From Pseudofrankia sp. DC12 (GTDB lineage: Bacteria > Actinomycetota > Actinomycetes > Frankiales > Frankiaceae), in the NCBI RefSeq assembly GCF_000966285.1, contig NZ_KQ031391.1:5766430-5830429 (forward strand): a stretch of DNA of 64,000 nucleotides, given 5' to 3'. Shown here in pieces: positions 35,775-44,733 of this stretch (its first letter is position 1; each line of letters starts with the position of its first letter). The notes under the pieces are model-generated. The model was given only the letters and a program-made list of their open reading frames with translations. It searched no databases and had not been told where the DNA came from. Position numbers and translations under genes: made by a program.

Positions 35775-38450
35775 GTGGTGTCAACAGACGAGGGCGCGGC
35801 GACGCAGCCGGCGGCCCGGACGATTCCAGCGAAGCCGACTCTCGACGGGGTCGAGGGGCGCTGGTCGGCGGTATGGCGGGATGAGCAGACGTACCGGTTC
35901 GACCGCACGGCCGACCGCGAGCGGGTCTACTCGATCGACACGCCGCCGCCGACCGTGTCCGGCTCGCTGCACGTCGGCCACGTCTTCTCGTACACGCATA
36001 CCGACCTGATCGCCCGCTATCAGCGGATGCGCGGCCGTGAGGTCTTCTACCCGATGGGGTTCGACGACAACGGCCTGCCGACCGAGCGGCGGGTGCAGAA
36101 CTACTACGGGGTGCGATGCGACCCGTCGGTCGGCTACGACCCCGAGTTCACGCCGCCGGCGAAGCCGGGCAAGGACCAGATCCCGATCAGCCGGCGCAAC
36201 TTCGTCGAGCTGTGCGAGAAGCTGACGATCGAGGACGAGAAGGGGTTCGAGGACCTCTGGCGCCGGCTCGGCCTGTCCGTCGACTGGACGCACACCTACG
36301 CGACGATCGACGCGCGCTCGCGCGCCGTCGCCCAGCGGGCGTTCCTGCGTAACCTCGCCCGCGGCAACGCCTACCTGTCGGAGGCGCCGACGCTGTGGGA
36401 CGTGACGTTCCGGACCGCGGTCGCGCAGGCGGAGCTGGAGGACCGCGAGCGGCCCGGCGCGTACCACACGCTCGGCTTCGCGAAGTCGTCCGGTGACGGT
36501 GAAGTGGCCATCGAGACGACCCGCCCGGAGCTGCTGGCGGCCTGCGTCGCCCTGGTCGCGCACCCGGAGGACGCCCGCTACCAGGCGCTGTTCGGCAAGA
36601 CGGTGCGGACGCCGCTGTTCGGTGTCGAGGTGCCCGTCGTCGCGCACCGGCTCGCGGACCCGGAGAAGGGCTCCGGCATCGCGATGATCTGTACCTTCGG
36701 TGACCTCACCGACGTCATCTGGTGGCGTGAGCTGAACCTGCCCGCCCGCGCGGTGATCGGTCGTGATGGCCGGCTGCTCGCCGACCCGCCGGCGGCCATC
36801 GACAGTGACGCGGGCAAGGCCGCCTACGCCGAGCTCGCCGGCAAGGCGGTCAACGCCGCGCGCACCCGGACCGTCGAGCTGCTCACCGAGTCCGGCGCCC
36901 TCAAGGGCGAGCCGCGGCCGATCAGCCACCCGGTGAAGTTCTACGAGAAGGGCGACCGGCCGCTGGAGATCGTCTCCACGCGGCAGTGGTACATCCGCAA
37001 CGGTGGCCGCGACGAGGAGCTGCGGGCCGCCCTGCGTGCGCGCGGCGGCCAGCTCAACTGGCACCCGGCGCACATGCGGGTCCGCTACGAGAACTGGGTC
37101 GACGGCCTCAACGGCGACTGGCTGGTCTCCCGGCAGCGGTTCTTCGGAGTGCCCTTCCCGCTCTGGTACCCGCTCGACGCCGACGGCGAGCCGCGGTACG
37201 ACGCACCGATCGTGGCGGCCGAGGCGACGCTCCCGGTCGACCCGTCGACCGACATACCGCCCGGCTACACGGCCGAGCAGCGCGGGGTGCCCGGCGGGTT
37301 CGAGGGCGACCCGGATGTCATGGACACCTGGGCGACGTCGTCACTGACCCCGCAGATCGCCGCCGGCTGGATCGACGACCCGGACCTGTTCGCCAAGGTC
37401 TTCCCGATGGACCTGCGCCCGCAGGCGCACGAGATCATCCGTACCTGGCTGTTCTCGACCGTGGTGCGCAGCCACGAGGAGCACGACTGCCTGCCGTGGT
37501 CGGACGCGGCGATCTCCGGGTGGATCCTCGACCCGGACCGCAAGAAGATGTCGAAGTCCAAGGGCAACGTCGTCACGCCGATGGGGCTGCTCGAGGAGCA
37601 TGGCTCCGACGCGGTCCGGTACTGGGCGGCATCAGGCCGGCCGGGTACCGACACGGCGTTCGACGTCGGCCAGATGAAGATCGGCCGGCGGCTGGCCATC
37701 AAGATCCTCAATGCCAGCCGGTTCGCGCTCGGCATCGCCGCCGGCGCGGACCTGGCCGCCGGCGGTGCGGCCGGGGCCGGCGCCGTGTTCGCCGGCCACG
37801 CCCGCGGGGACGCGTCCGCCGAGGCGACGGGGGCCGCGGTGACCGAGCCGCTCGACCGGGCACTGCTGGCGACGCTGGCCGACGTGGTCGACCAGGCGAC
37901 GGCGGCCTTCGACGGCTACGACTACGCCCGCGCGCTCGAGATCACCGAGTCGTTCTTCTGGACGTTCTGTGACGACTATGTCGAGCTGGTGAAGGGCCGG
38001 GCCTACGGCGGGGCGGGGGAGACCGGGGCGGCGTCCGCTCAGGCGACGCTCGCGGTGGCGCTCTCGACCCTGCTGCGGCTGTTCGCGCCGTTCCTGCCGT
38101 TCGTCACCGAGGAGGTCTGGTCCTGGTGGCAGGCCGGCTCGGTGCATCGTGCCCGCTGGCCGCTGGCTCCGGAGCTGCGCAAGCTGGCCGAGTCGGCACC
38201 CGCGCGCCAGCTTGAGGTCGTCGGCGTGGTCCTGTCCGCGGTGCGGCGGGCCAAGTCCGAGGCGAAGGTGTCGATGAAGGCCGAGGTCGCGTCGAGCCGG
38301 GTCACCGCCGAGCCCGACGTGCTGGCTCTGCTGGGGCCGGTCGCCGCCGACCTGTGCAACGCCGGCAGCATCGCCGACCTGTCGCTGGTCGCGGGCTCCG
38401 GCGAGCTCGCCGTCGCCGTCGACCTGGCGCCCAAGCCCGCCGCGGTCTGA
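35775..38450 (+). CDS. valS: Valyl-tRNA synthetase (archaeal/Rickettsia-like form)
   Basis: Class I aminoacyl-tRNA synthetase of 891 residues. HIGH appears as SGSLHVGHVFSYTHTD and KMSKS as KKMSKSKGNVVTPMG. The region after HIGH is FYPMGFDDNGLPTERRVQN, the form seen in archaeal and some actinobacterial or Rickettsia-type ValRS, not the GTDHAGIATQ form of most bacteria. The editing domain carries AIETTRPELLAACVALV. The usual C-terminal coiled coil is not evident: the protein ends after a short anticodon-binding domain (AKSEAKVSMKAEVASSRVTA). The GTG start at 35775 follows AAGG. Confidence 0.93.
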   Translation: MVSTDEGAATQPAARTIPAKPTLDGVEGRWSAVWRDEQTYRFDRTADRERVYSIDTPPPTVSGSLHVGHVFSYTHTDLIARYQRMRGREVFYPMGFDDNGLPTERRVQNYYGVRCDPSVGYDPEFTPPAKPGKDQIPISRRNFVELCEKLTIEDEKGFEDLWRRLGLSVDWTHTYATIDARSRAVAQRAFLRNLARGNAYLSEAPTLWDVTFRTAVAQAELEDRERPGAYHTLGFAKSSGDGEVAIETTRPELLAACVALVAHPEDARYQALFGKTVRTPLFGVEVPVVAHRLADPEKGSGIAMICTFGDLTDVIWWRELNLPARAVIGRDGRLLADPPAAIDSDAGKAAYAELAGKAVNAARTRTVELLTESGALKGEPRPISHPVKFYEKGDRPLEIVSTRQWYIRNGGRDEELRAALRARGGQLNWHPAHMRVRYENWVDGLNGDWLVSRQRFFGVPFPLWYPLDADGEPRYDAPIVAAEATLPVDPSTDIPPGYTAEQRGVPGGFEGDPDVMDTWATSSLTPQIAAGWIDDPDLFAKVFPMDLRPQAHEIIRTWLFSTVVRSHEEHDCLPWSDAAISGWILDPDRKKMSKSKGNVVTPMGLLEEHGSDAVRYWAASGRPGTDTAFDVGQMKIGRRLAIKILNASRFALGIAAGADLAAGGAAGAGAVFAGHARGDASAEATGAAVTEPLDRALLATLADVVDQATAAFDGYDYARALEITESFFWTFCDDYVELVKGRAYGGAGETGAASAQATLAVALSTLLRLFAPFLPFVTEEVWSWWQAGSVHRARWPLAPELRKLAESAPARQLEVVGVVLSAVRRAKSEAKVSMKAEVASSRVTAEPDVLALLGPVAADLCNAGSIADLSLVAGSGELAVAVDLAPKPAAV

Positions 38451-38795
38451 CCGCCGGCCGTCCCTCGACTGGCGGATGACCGGAGCCTGACGCCCGTCGC
38501 GGGTCCCGGACTCGGGGCCCGCGGCGGCCAAAGCCAGTGATCATGGGTGTCGACGGGCGCGGCTGAGGGCCGGCGTGGTGCACACACCGCGTCACCTCGG
38601 CGGCGCAGCCCGTCGCTGTGACCGGCGTCGCGGTCGGGAACCGCGCAGCGAGAGCGGCATCGGGCCCACCGTTCGCGGGAAGATGACCGGGGACGCCAGG
38701 TCCCGGCAGTTCACCGTCAGCAATCGCGCCGCCGGGCCGCCGGCGAGCGGCAGTGCCGCGGCCCGCGGTCCGGGCAGGTCTGGGAGGCAGCAGCC
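38451..38795. other. Gap between valS and the gamma-carbonic anhydrase gene
   Basis: About 345 bp without a supported gene. GGGAGG at 38782-38787 is the ribosome-binding site of the next gene. No strong hairpin was found after valS. Confidence 0.4.
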
Positions 38796-39317
38796 TTGGC
38801 TATCTACGCGCTCGGGGACCGGGTTCCCGACATCGACCCGTCGGCGTACGTGCATCCGGACGCCACTGTGATCGGGTCGGTGACGATTGGCCCCGAGTCG
38901 TCGATCTGGCCGCGGGCGGTCCTGCGCGGGGACACCGGGCTGATCATCATCGGCGCCCGGACGTCGATCCAGGACGGCACCGTCGTGCACACCACCGCCC
39001 TGCACCCGACCACCGTCGGCGATGACTGCGTGGTCGGCCACCTCGCCCACCTGGAGGGCTGCACGGTGGACGACGGGGCACTGATCGGCTCGGGCTCGAT
39101 CGTGCTGCACAACGCCAAGGTCGGCACCGGTGCCATCGTCGGCGCCGGGGCGGTCGTCAGCAACAACGGCGTCGTGCCGCCCGGCGCGATGGCACTCGGC
39201 GTCCCGGCGAAGATCCGGGAGGGCGCGGCGAACGCGGCGGGCATCGCCCTGGCCGCCGAGCACTACGTCGAGAACGGCAAGCTCTTCCGCGCGGAGATGC
39301 GCCGCCTCGACGCCTGA
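38796..39317 (+). CDS. Gamma-class carbonic anhydrase family protein
   Basis: 173-residue left-handed beta-helix protein. Hexapeptide repeats run through DATVIGSVTIGPESSIWPRA, IIIGARTSIQDGTVVHTTAL and VGHLAHLEGCTVDDGALIGSGS. The three putative zinc-binding histidines are in VVHTT and GHLAHLE, as in the YrdA/CaiE/gamma-CA family. It may hydrate CO2 or act on a small acyl substrate. The TTG start is supported by GGGAGG 9 nt upstream. It converges on DUF3710 with a strong hairpin between them. Confidence 0.87.
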   Translation: MAIYALGDRVPDIDPSAYVHPDATVIGSVTIGPESSIWPRAVLRGDTGLIIIGARTSIQDGTVVHTTALHPTTVGDDCVVGHLAHLEGCTVDDGALIGSGSIVLHNAKVGTGAIVGAGAVVSNNGVVPPGAMALGVPAKIREGAANAAGIALAAEHYVENGKLFRAEMRRLDA

Positions 39318-39339
39318 TCTACGCCCCGGCGGGGCCGGC

Positions 39340-39388
39340 TCCCACGCCGTGGCGCCGAAGCGGTCTGATTTCGCGCCACGGTGTGGGA
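39340..39388. terminator. Bidirectional terminator between converging genes
   Basis: A 16-bp stem, TCCCACGCCGTGGCGC and GCGCCACGGTGTGGGA, with 17-nt loop. The single non-Watson-Crick position is a G-U wobble in RNA, and the convergent setting supports termination in both directions. Confidence 0.75.
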
Positions 39389-39492
39389 CTGAGGCGGCTC
39401 GCCGAGGCACCTCGGCGCGTCACACTGGCCCCCGCGAGGCGTCGGACCTTTACGGCCAGTGCGGCTCGGGCGGCGGGGCCGGTGCGGCGCGG

Positions 39493-40221
39493 TCAGCGCA
39501 GCTCGGCGATCCGGGCGCCGGGAACCGGCATCTGGGGACGGCCGGACGTCGAGTCGGTGCCGGTGCCCTGCGGGTCGTCGGAAGCCTCGCCGCCCTCGAC
39601 GTGGTCGGTGACCTCCTTGGGCAGCTTCAGCGGCAGTGGGTCGCGCACGGGCATCGCCTCGTCGCCGCGCACGACGACCAGCCGGCGCAGTGTCTCCTCC
39701 AGCAGCGGTGCCTCGCGCGGGTCCATCGCGCCTGGCCCGGTCATCACGGCCCGCACGAACCAGCGCGGCCCGTCGACGCCGATCATCCGGCCCGGCACGA
39801 GCTGCCCGGGCACCGGGGTCGGCAGCGCGAGCTCCAGCTCGCGGCCGTAGCGGCCGTCCACCGTCCGCGGCGCGCCGCCGCTGGACTCCAGCTGCTCGAC
39901 GATCTCGGCGCGGACGTCCTCCCAGAGGCCTCGGGTCTTCGGCGCGGCGAACACGGCGAGCTCCATGGCGCTCTGGCCGTCGGCGATGACGACGCTCATC
40001 GGCCGGCCGGTGGCCTCCTCGACCTGGAACTGGATCTGGACGCCTTCCAGCGCCGGCACCCGCAGGGCGCCGACGTCGAGGCGCTGCACGTCGTCGCGCG
40101 GTGCCTTGGCGACGTCGTAGGGGCCCTCCGGCTCGCCGGTGAAGTGCTCCTCGGACTCCAGCTCGTCGTCGTGGAACGCGGCCTCGTCGGCCTCCTGCCT
40201 GCGGCGGCGCCCGAATGCCAT
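39493..40221 (-). CDS. DUF3710 protein
   Basis: 242-residue conserved actinobacterial protein of unknown function (DUF3710). The first 45 residues are charged (ESEEHFTGEPEGPYD), then a compact domain from RLDVGALRVPALEGVQIQF to about VRAVMTGPGAMD. No membrane helix or catalytic motif is seen. It lies next to dut, as in many actinobacteria, and the two share a strand with a gap of about 160 bp. A role linked to nucleotide or DNA metabolism is only guessed from the neighbours. Confidence 0.85.
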   Translation of the reverse strand: MAFGRRRRQEADEAAFHDDELESEEHFTGEPEGPYDVAKAPRDDVQRLDVGALRVPALEGVQIQFQVEEATGRPMSVVIADGQSAMELAVFAAPKTRGLWEDVRAEIVEQLESSGGAPRTVDGRYGRELELALPTPVPGQLVPGRMIGVDGPRWFVRAVMTGPGAMDPREAPLLEETLRRLVVVRGDEAMPVRDPLPLKLPKEVTDHVEGGEASDDPQGTGTDSTSGRPQMPVPGARIAELR

Positions 40222-40378
40222 GGCCTTTCCTTTCCTGCCTGCCTGGGTAGCCGAGCCGGTCAGCCCGGGTCAGTGAGCCACCTTGGAGCCGATCCCCACC
40301 GAGCTGCTCCGGTGTCCTCGGGAGGGCCACGGACCTCGCCCGTGCGCCCGCCGGGGCCGCTGGTAAGCGGCCCGCGGA

Positions 40379-40900
40379 TCAACGGCCAGGGCGACCCGAC
40401 GCGAATCCTCCGGTCGACCCGAATCCTCCGGCGCCGCGTGACGACGCCGGCAGCTCGTCGACCTCGCGGAAGGCGGCGTGCTCCACCCGCTGCACGACGA
40501 GCTGGGCGATCCGGTCGCCTCGCGACAATCGGATCGGCTCGGTCCGATCCGTGTTGATGAGGATCACTTTGATCTCTCCACGGTAGCCGGCATCGACGGT
40601 ACCGGGTGCATTGACCACGGAGAGCCCATGCCGCGCGGCCAGCCCGCTGCGGGGGTGCACGAAGGCCGCATACCCAGCCGGGAGCGCGATGCTCACGCCG
40701 GTGCCGACGATCGCGCGCTCGCCGGGGGCGAGCGTCACGTCGGTGGCGGTCAGGAGGTCGGCTCCCGCGTCCAGGGGCTGCGCGTAGGCCGGCAGTGGCA
40801 GCCCGGGGTCGAGCCGGCGGACCAGCACCTCGACCGTCGGCCGCCCGGCGCCGTCGGCCGGCTCGGCCGCCGGGGCGGGGGAGGGGTCGAGGGCGGTCAT
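40379..40900 (-). CDS. dut: dUTP diphosphatase
   Basis: Hydrolyses dUTP to dUMP and PPi, keeping uracil out of DNA and supplying dUMP for thymidylate. The 173-residue protein carries all five trimeric dUTPase motifs: [11 protein letters not shown] (I), [11 protein letters not shown] (II), [20 protein letters not shown] (III), [13 protein letters not shown] (IV) and [11 protein letters not shown] (V). The 22 residues before [10 protein letters not shown] are low-complexity. It is divergent from the DUF4235 gene across a repeat-bearing 312-bp spacer. Confidence 0.96.
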   Translation of the reverse strand: MTALDPSPAPAAEPADGAGRPTVEVLVRRLDPGLPLPAYAQPLDAGADLLTATDVTLAPGERAIVGTGVSIALPAGYAAFVHPRSGLAARHGLSVVNAPGTVDAGYRGEIKVILINTDRTEPIRLSRGDRIAQLVVQRVEHAAFREVDELPASSRGAGGFGSTGGFASGRPGR

Positions 40901-41212
40901 GGCGGCTCCTGGGAGACGGCGAGGTCGGCGGCTGGGACGATACTGGTGGTGCGGACCGTGACCAGTTGGGCGTGACCAGTTGGGGATGGTCAGCTGACAG
41001 TGATCAGCTCACGATGATCAGCTCACGATGATCAGCTCACGATGGCCGGCTGGTGAGGACCAGCTGGCGATCGCCGGTCGGCCATGATCGTATAGGCGAG
41101 ACCGGCTGGGAAGGTAACGCGACGGCGTGGCCGTCGTCGCGGCGGTCGGACGGGTGAGATCGCCGCGAACGGGCACAGCGGATGACAGACACTGCGGACA
41201 GAGGGGTGTGCG
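40901..41212. other. dut / DUF4235 divergent intergenic region
   Basis: 312 bp without a gene. It contains the 14-bp repeats given separately, and CATGATCGTATAGG near 41083, which may be a -10 for the rightward gene. The region is the only place for the two divergent promoters. Confidence 0.5.
40958..41042. repeat. 14-bp periodic repeat array (2 + 3 copies) with shared core TGAYCAGYT
   Basis: Two tandem copies of GTGACCAGTTGGGC/G (40958-40985), then a short spacer, then three perfect tandem copies of TGATCAGCTCACGA (41001-41042). Both sets have a 14-bp period and share TGAYCAGYT. Iteron-like binding sites in a divergent promoter region are an attractive reading; simple slippage is the alternative. 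Confidence 0.85.
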
Positions 41213-41515
41213 TTGCCTGGACCGGTTTCCAAGGTCGGCTGGAAGATCGTCGGAGGGGCGGCAACCGCCGCGGGAGGCGCCGCGGCGAGCAGGAGTGTCG
41301 ACCTCGCCTATCGGAAGATCCGTCGTGGCGAGCCGCGGCTGGACCCGGCACACCCGGACACGACCTGGCGCGAGGCGATGGTCTGGGCCCTCGTCACCGC
41401 CATAGCGGTCACTGTGGGCCGGCTCGCCGCCGAGCGGCTCGCGGCCACCGGCTGGGTCCGCGCGACCGGCGCGCTGCCGCCGGGAATGGAGGCGGCGGCC
41501 GAGTCCCTCGACTGA
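41213..41515 (+). CDS. DUF4235 small membrane protein
   Basis: 100-residue conserved actinobacterial protein. A first helix at about 6-28 (VSKVGWKIVGGAATAAGGAA) and a second at about 55-72 (REAMVWALVTAIAVTVGRLA) are followed by ERLAATGWVRATGALP. This layout matches DUF4235. It is probably a two-helix inner-membrane protein of unknown role. It reads away from dut. Confidence 0.82.
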   Translation: MPGPVSKVGWKIVGGAATAAGGAAASRSVDLAYRKIRRGEPRLDPAHPDTTWREAMVWALVTAIAVTVGRLAAERLAATGWVRATGALPPGMEAAAESLD

Positions 41516-41756
41516 CATCAGATCTGGCGCGGAGCCGAGTCGCCGCGCTGGCCACACGCGGTCGGCGGGAGGACACGTTCGCCGCTCGCCTGACCGCGCT
41601 GCGTGGTGTTCCTGGACGGACCGAGATCAGGGTCGCAAAACACACGGCCCGACCCCCCCTCGACGGGGCAGACTTCTCTACGCGGGTGTTTCAGACCGAT
41701 GTCGCGGACTCGGCGAGAGGCCCGATCCCGTGCTGGCGGGTCAGATCGGAGGAGCC

Positions 41757-42137
41757 GTGGCTGAGCGGACAGGCTGGTGGGGCAGGGTGCTGCACCGGCT
41801 CGCGGCTGATGACGACGAGCTGCAGGCAGAGGATCTGCAGCGAGCGGCCGCCGCCGAGGGTGCGGTGCCGATCGGCGGCTGCCGGGACCACGACGAGGCT
41901 TGCGTGGCCGGCACGATTCGTTCGGTCACGGTACGCAACCAGTCCGGGGCGCCCAACCTGGAGGTCGAGGTCTACGACGGCAGCGGCTGCGTCACCCTGG
42001 TCTTCCTCGGCCGCCGCCAGATCCCGGGGCTCGACGCCGGCCGCTCGCTGAAGGCCTCCGGCCGGGTCAACCGCGACGACCGGCGTACGACCATCTTCAA
42101 CCCGCGCTACGAACTGCTGCCAGCGCCGAGCCACTGA
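41757..42137 (+). CDS. OB-fold nucleic-acid-binding domain protein
   Basis: 126-residue protein. After a short N-terminus (ERTGWWGRVLHRLAADDDEL) an OB-fold of the tRNA_anti type covers about 45-120: ACVAGTIRSVTVRNQS, NLEVEVYDGSGCVTLVFLGR and LKASGRVNRDDRRTTIFNPR. The protein is conserved between DUF4235/DUF3710 and DUF3159 in many actinobacteria. The GTG at 41757 is preferred because GGAGG ends 5 nt before it. No target nucleic acid is known. Confidence 0.85.
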   Translation: MAERTGWWGRVLHRLAADDDELQAEDLQRAAAAEGAVPIGGCRDHDEACVAGTIRSVTVRNQSGAPNLEVEVYDGSGCVTLVFLGRRQIPGLDAGRSLKASGRVNRDDRRTTIFNPRYELLPAPSH

Positions 42138-42284
42138 CGCGGCGGTCCGCCCGGTCGCCCGGTTGGTTGTGGTGTGCCCGGTCAGGGCGCCGGCGGCGGC
42201 CGGTGAACCGGCGGCGGACGACCCCGTGCACGCCCGCTGCGGGCATACTGGCGACAGCCGTCGTCTGCCCGGGAGAGTGGTTCC

Positions 42285-43097
42285 ATCAGCCTGACGCCAG
42301 CCTCTGCCCCGCGGGGGACCGAAGAGCCCGAGATCCGCGCCGCCGAGCCCGGTTCCGGGCCGTCCGGCGCTGACCCGTCCGGCGGGTGGCCCGATCCGCC
42401 ACCAGCCGGCGACGACAAGCGGGCCGAGCTCTCGGTCTCGCTGTCCGAGGCGATCGGCGGCCCGCGAGGCATCGTTGACAGCACACTGCCGACGATCGCG
42501 TTCGTCCTGGTCAACAGCGCCGCCGGGCTGCTGTCCGGGATCATCGCCGCGGCGGTGGTCGCGGTGGCGCTCTTCGTCATGCGGCTGGTCCGCGGCGAGC
42601 CCAAGCAGCAGGCGGTGTCCGGGCTGTTCGCCGTCGCGGTGGCGGGCTTCGTCGCGTCGCGGACGAAGTCGACCAAGGGCTACTTCCTGCCGAGCATCCT
42701 GAAGAACGCGGCCGCGATCGTCGTCGGGGTCGTCTCGCTGGTGCTGCGCCGGCCGCTGGCCGGCTACGTGATGGCCGGTTTCGACCGGCGCTACACGAAC
42801 TGGCGTGACCACCGCGACACGATGCGCGCCGCGAACTGGGCGACCTGCGTCTGGATCATCGTCTACGTCCTGCGCTTCGGCATTCAGGGCATCCTGTACT
42901 GGGCCGGGGAGACGGGCTGGCTGGAGGCCGCGAACCTGGCGCTCGGCCTGCCGCTGTTTGGTCTCGGGGTGCTGGCGACGCTCGCGATCGTGCGCAGGAT
43001 GGCCCCGGCGGCCCAGTTCGCCCCGCCCGGGGACGTCCCGGCGGACGAGCCTGCCCAGGCCGGTCAGCCGGTCCGGGTGGACGCCGCCGACGAGTAG
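42285..43097 (+). CDS. DUF3159 membrane protein, apparently using an ATC start
   Basis: Conserved actinobacterial membrane protein with about six hydrophobic helices (IVDSTLPTIAFVLVNSAAGL, GIIAAAVVAVALFVMRLV, ILKNAAAIVVGVVSLVLRRP, WATCVWIIVYVLRFGIQGIL, LALGLPLFGLGVLATLAIV). The conserved part LSVSLSEAIGGPRGIVDSTL begins near 42427, well upstream of the first in-frame GTG (42555), which would cut off the family N-terminus. Upstream to the previous stop (42204) there is no ATG, GTG or TTG; GGGAGAG lies 7 nt before an ATC at 42285, which is therefore the best start, giving 270 aa. It is followed by the trkA pair on the other strand. Function unknown. Confidence 0.75.
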   Translation: MSLTPASAPRGTEEPEIRAAEPGSGPSGADPSGGWPDPPPAGDDKRAELSVSLSEAIGGPRGIVDSTLPTIAFVLVNSAAGLLSGIIAAAVVAVALFVMRLVRGEPKQQAVSGLFAVAVAGFVASRTKSTKGYFLPSILKNAAAIVVGVVSLVLRRPLAGYVMAGFDRRYTNWRDHRDTMRAANWATCVWIIVYVLRFGIQGILYWAGETGWLEAANLALGLPLFGLGVLATLAIVRRMAPAAQFAPPGDVPADEPAQAGQPVRVDAADE

Positions 43098-43134
43098 CGG
43101 GGCTTTCGCGGTCTCCTGACCGGGCGGCGAGCCG

Positions 43135-43836
43135 CTACAGCCCGTCTCCCGTGCGGACGGCCGCGGACGAGGCGCCGAGCAGCGCGCCGAGCGCCACCTC
43201 CGCCTCGCTGGTGACCGCGATCGCGAGCACCTCGTCGCCGGGCTCGAACGTGCTGTCCGGCGACGGGACGACGGCCTGCCCACCGCGCAGGATCATGACC
43301 AGGGCGCAGTCCTGCGGCAGCGTCACCGACCCGATCGCCTGACCGGCCACCGGCGAGTCCGTCGGCAGGGTCAGCTCGACCAACGACGCGTCCGACTGGC
43401 GGAACTTCATCAGCCGGACCAGGTCGCCGACGCTGACCGCCTCCTCGACGAGCGCGGTCAGCATCCGCGGCGCGGACACCGCGACGTCGACGCCCCAGCT
43501 CTCGGTGAACAGCCACTCGTTCTTGGGATGGTTCACCCGGGCGACCACCCGCGGCACCCCGAACTCGGTCTTGGCCAGCAGCGACACGACCAGGTTGACC
43601 TTGTCGTCACCGGTCGCCGCGACCATCACCGCGCAGTCGCCCAGGCCGGCGGACTCCAGCGAGGACAGCTCGCACGCGTCGGCCTGCAGCCAGCGGGCCT
43701 TCGGCAGCGCCGTCGGCCTGATCTTGGCGGCGTCGCGCTCGATCAGCAGCACGTCGGTGCCGTTCTCGAGCAGCTCGGCCGCGATCGACCGGCCGACCTT
43801 GCCCGCGCCGGCGATGGTCACCAACTGACGAGTCAA
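43135..43836 (-). CDS. TrkA-type K+ uptake regulator (RCK domains), copy 1
   Basis: 233-residue cytoplasmic RCK protein controlling a potassium transporter. The N-terminal Rossmann domain begins MTRQLVTIAGAGKVGRSIAA (residues 1-20) and has an ERDAAKIRPTAL adenine loop and VAATGDDKVNLVVSLLAK. A TrkA-C domain follows at about 150-225 (VELTLPTDSPVAGQAIGSVT). It gates the channel in response to NAD(H), ATP/ADP or c-di-AMP in relatives. The second copy lies 76 bp upstream on the same strand and a KimA-like permease diverges from it. Confidence 0.9.
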   Translation of the reverse strand: MTRQLVTIAGAGKVGRSIAAELLENGTDVLLIERDAAKIRPTALPKARWLQADACELSSLESAGLGDCAVMVAATGDDKVNLVVSLLAKTEFGVPRVVARVNHPKNEWLFTESWGVDVAVSAPRMLTALVEEAVSVGDLVRLMKFRQSDASLVELTLPTDSPVAGQAIGSVTLPQDCALVMILRGGQAVVPSPDSTFEPGDEVLAIAVTSEAEVALGALLGASSAAVRTGDGL

Positions 43837-43912
43837 CGGAGCACGTCCCCTCTGCCGCCGCGAACAACGATCGGCGGCGCCGAGACCACGGCCACCACCA
43901 GCCTGGCCACCA

Positions 43913-44578
43913 CTACGCGCCGGGCTTCGGGTCGGCGCGCACGATCGCGTCGGCCTCGGCGGCCCGCTTGCGGGCGGCCACGATGTGCAGGATGTCGCCG
44001 TCCTGCACCATCGTGCGAGCCTCCGGCACGAGGCCGTCGCCGTACCTGGTCACGCAGGCGACCCGAACCCCGGCCTCCTGCTCGATCTCCTTCACCGGCC
44101 GGCCGATCCACCCCTTGCTCGGGCTGACCTGGGTCATCACGACCTGGCCGGACTGGTGGGCCCACTCCGGGGTGACGGCGTCGGGCAGCAGCCGGGTGAG
44201 GATCTGGTCCCGCGTCCAGCGCACGGTGGCGACGGTCGGGATGCCGAGGCGCTCGTACACCTCGGCCCGGCGTGGGTCGTAGATCCGGGCGACCACCCGC
44301 TGGACGCCGAACATCTCCCGGGCGACCCGGGCTGAGATGATGTTGGAGTTGTCCCCGCTCGACACCGAGGCGAAGGCGTCGGCCCGCTCGATCCCGGCCT
44401 CGACCAGGGTGTCACGGTCGAAGCCGACACCGGTCACCTTGACGCCGGTGAACGACGGCGGCAGCCGGTGGAAGGCCTGGGGGTCCTGGTCGATGACGGC
44501 GACGCTGTGCCCGTGCTTCTCCACCTGGAGCGCGAGCGCCGAGCCGACCCGGCCGCAGCCGAGGATCACGACGTGCAT
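43913..44578 (-). CDS. TrkA-type K+ uptake regulator (RCK domains), copy 2
   Basis: 221-residue RCK protein beginning MHVVILGCGRVGSALALQVE with the classic NAD-binding glycine pattern, then VAVIDQDPQAFHRLPPSF and the SVSSGDNSNIISARVA loop. TrkA-C domain from about 135 (MTQVSPSKGWIGRPVKEIEQ). The ATG at 44578 is used because the longer frame adds unrelated Arg-rich residues. It pairs with copy 1, as in Ceo/Trk systems where two RCK subunits form one gating ring. It is divergent from the KimA-like permease gene at 44734. Confidence 0.9.
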   Translation of the reverse strand: MHVVILGCGRVGSALALQVEKHGHSVAVIDQDPQAFHRLPPSFTGVKVTGVGFDRDTLVEAGIERADAFASVSSGDNSNIISARVAREMFGVQRVVARIYDPRRAEVYERLGIPTVATVRWTRDQILTRLLPDAVTPEWAHQSGQVVMTQVSPSKGWIGRPVKEIEQEAGVRVACVTRYGDGLVPEARTMVQDGDILHIVAARKRAAEADAIVRADPKPGA

Positions 44579-44733
44579 GGGGCGAGAGCGTAACCGCGTC
44601 GGGGTCCGCCGGTCGACGGCAAGCGGGGCCGTAACCGTGCGAGATCGGAAATCACACGCTCTGCGCACCCGTTGGGCTATGGCGCAGCTCACATGCTGAT
44701 GGGTGGCCGCGAGGGCGTCGATACCATCTGCGC

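Noticed and set aside
42555-43097. DUF3159 starting at the GTG at 42555
   Set aside because: This would remove the first membrane helix and the conserved N-terminal block, which are encoded without stops upstream.
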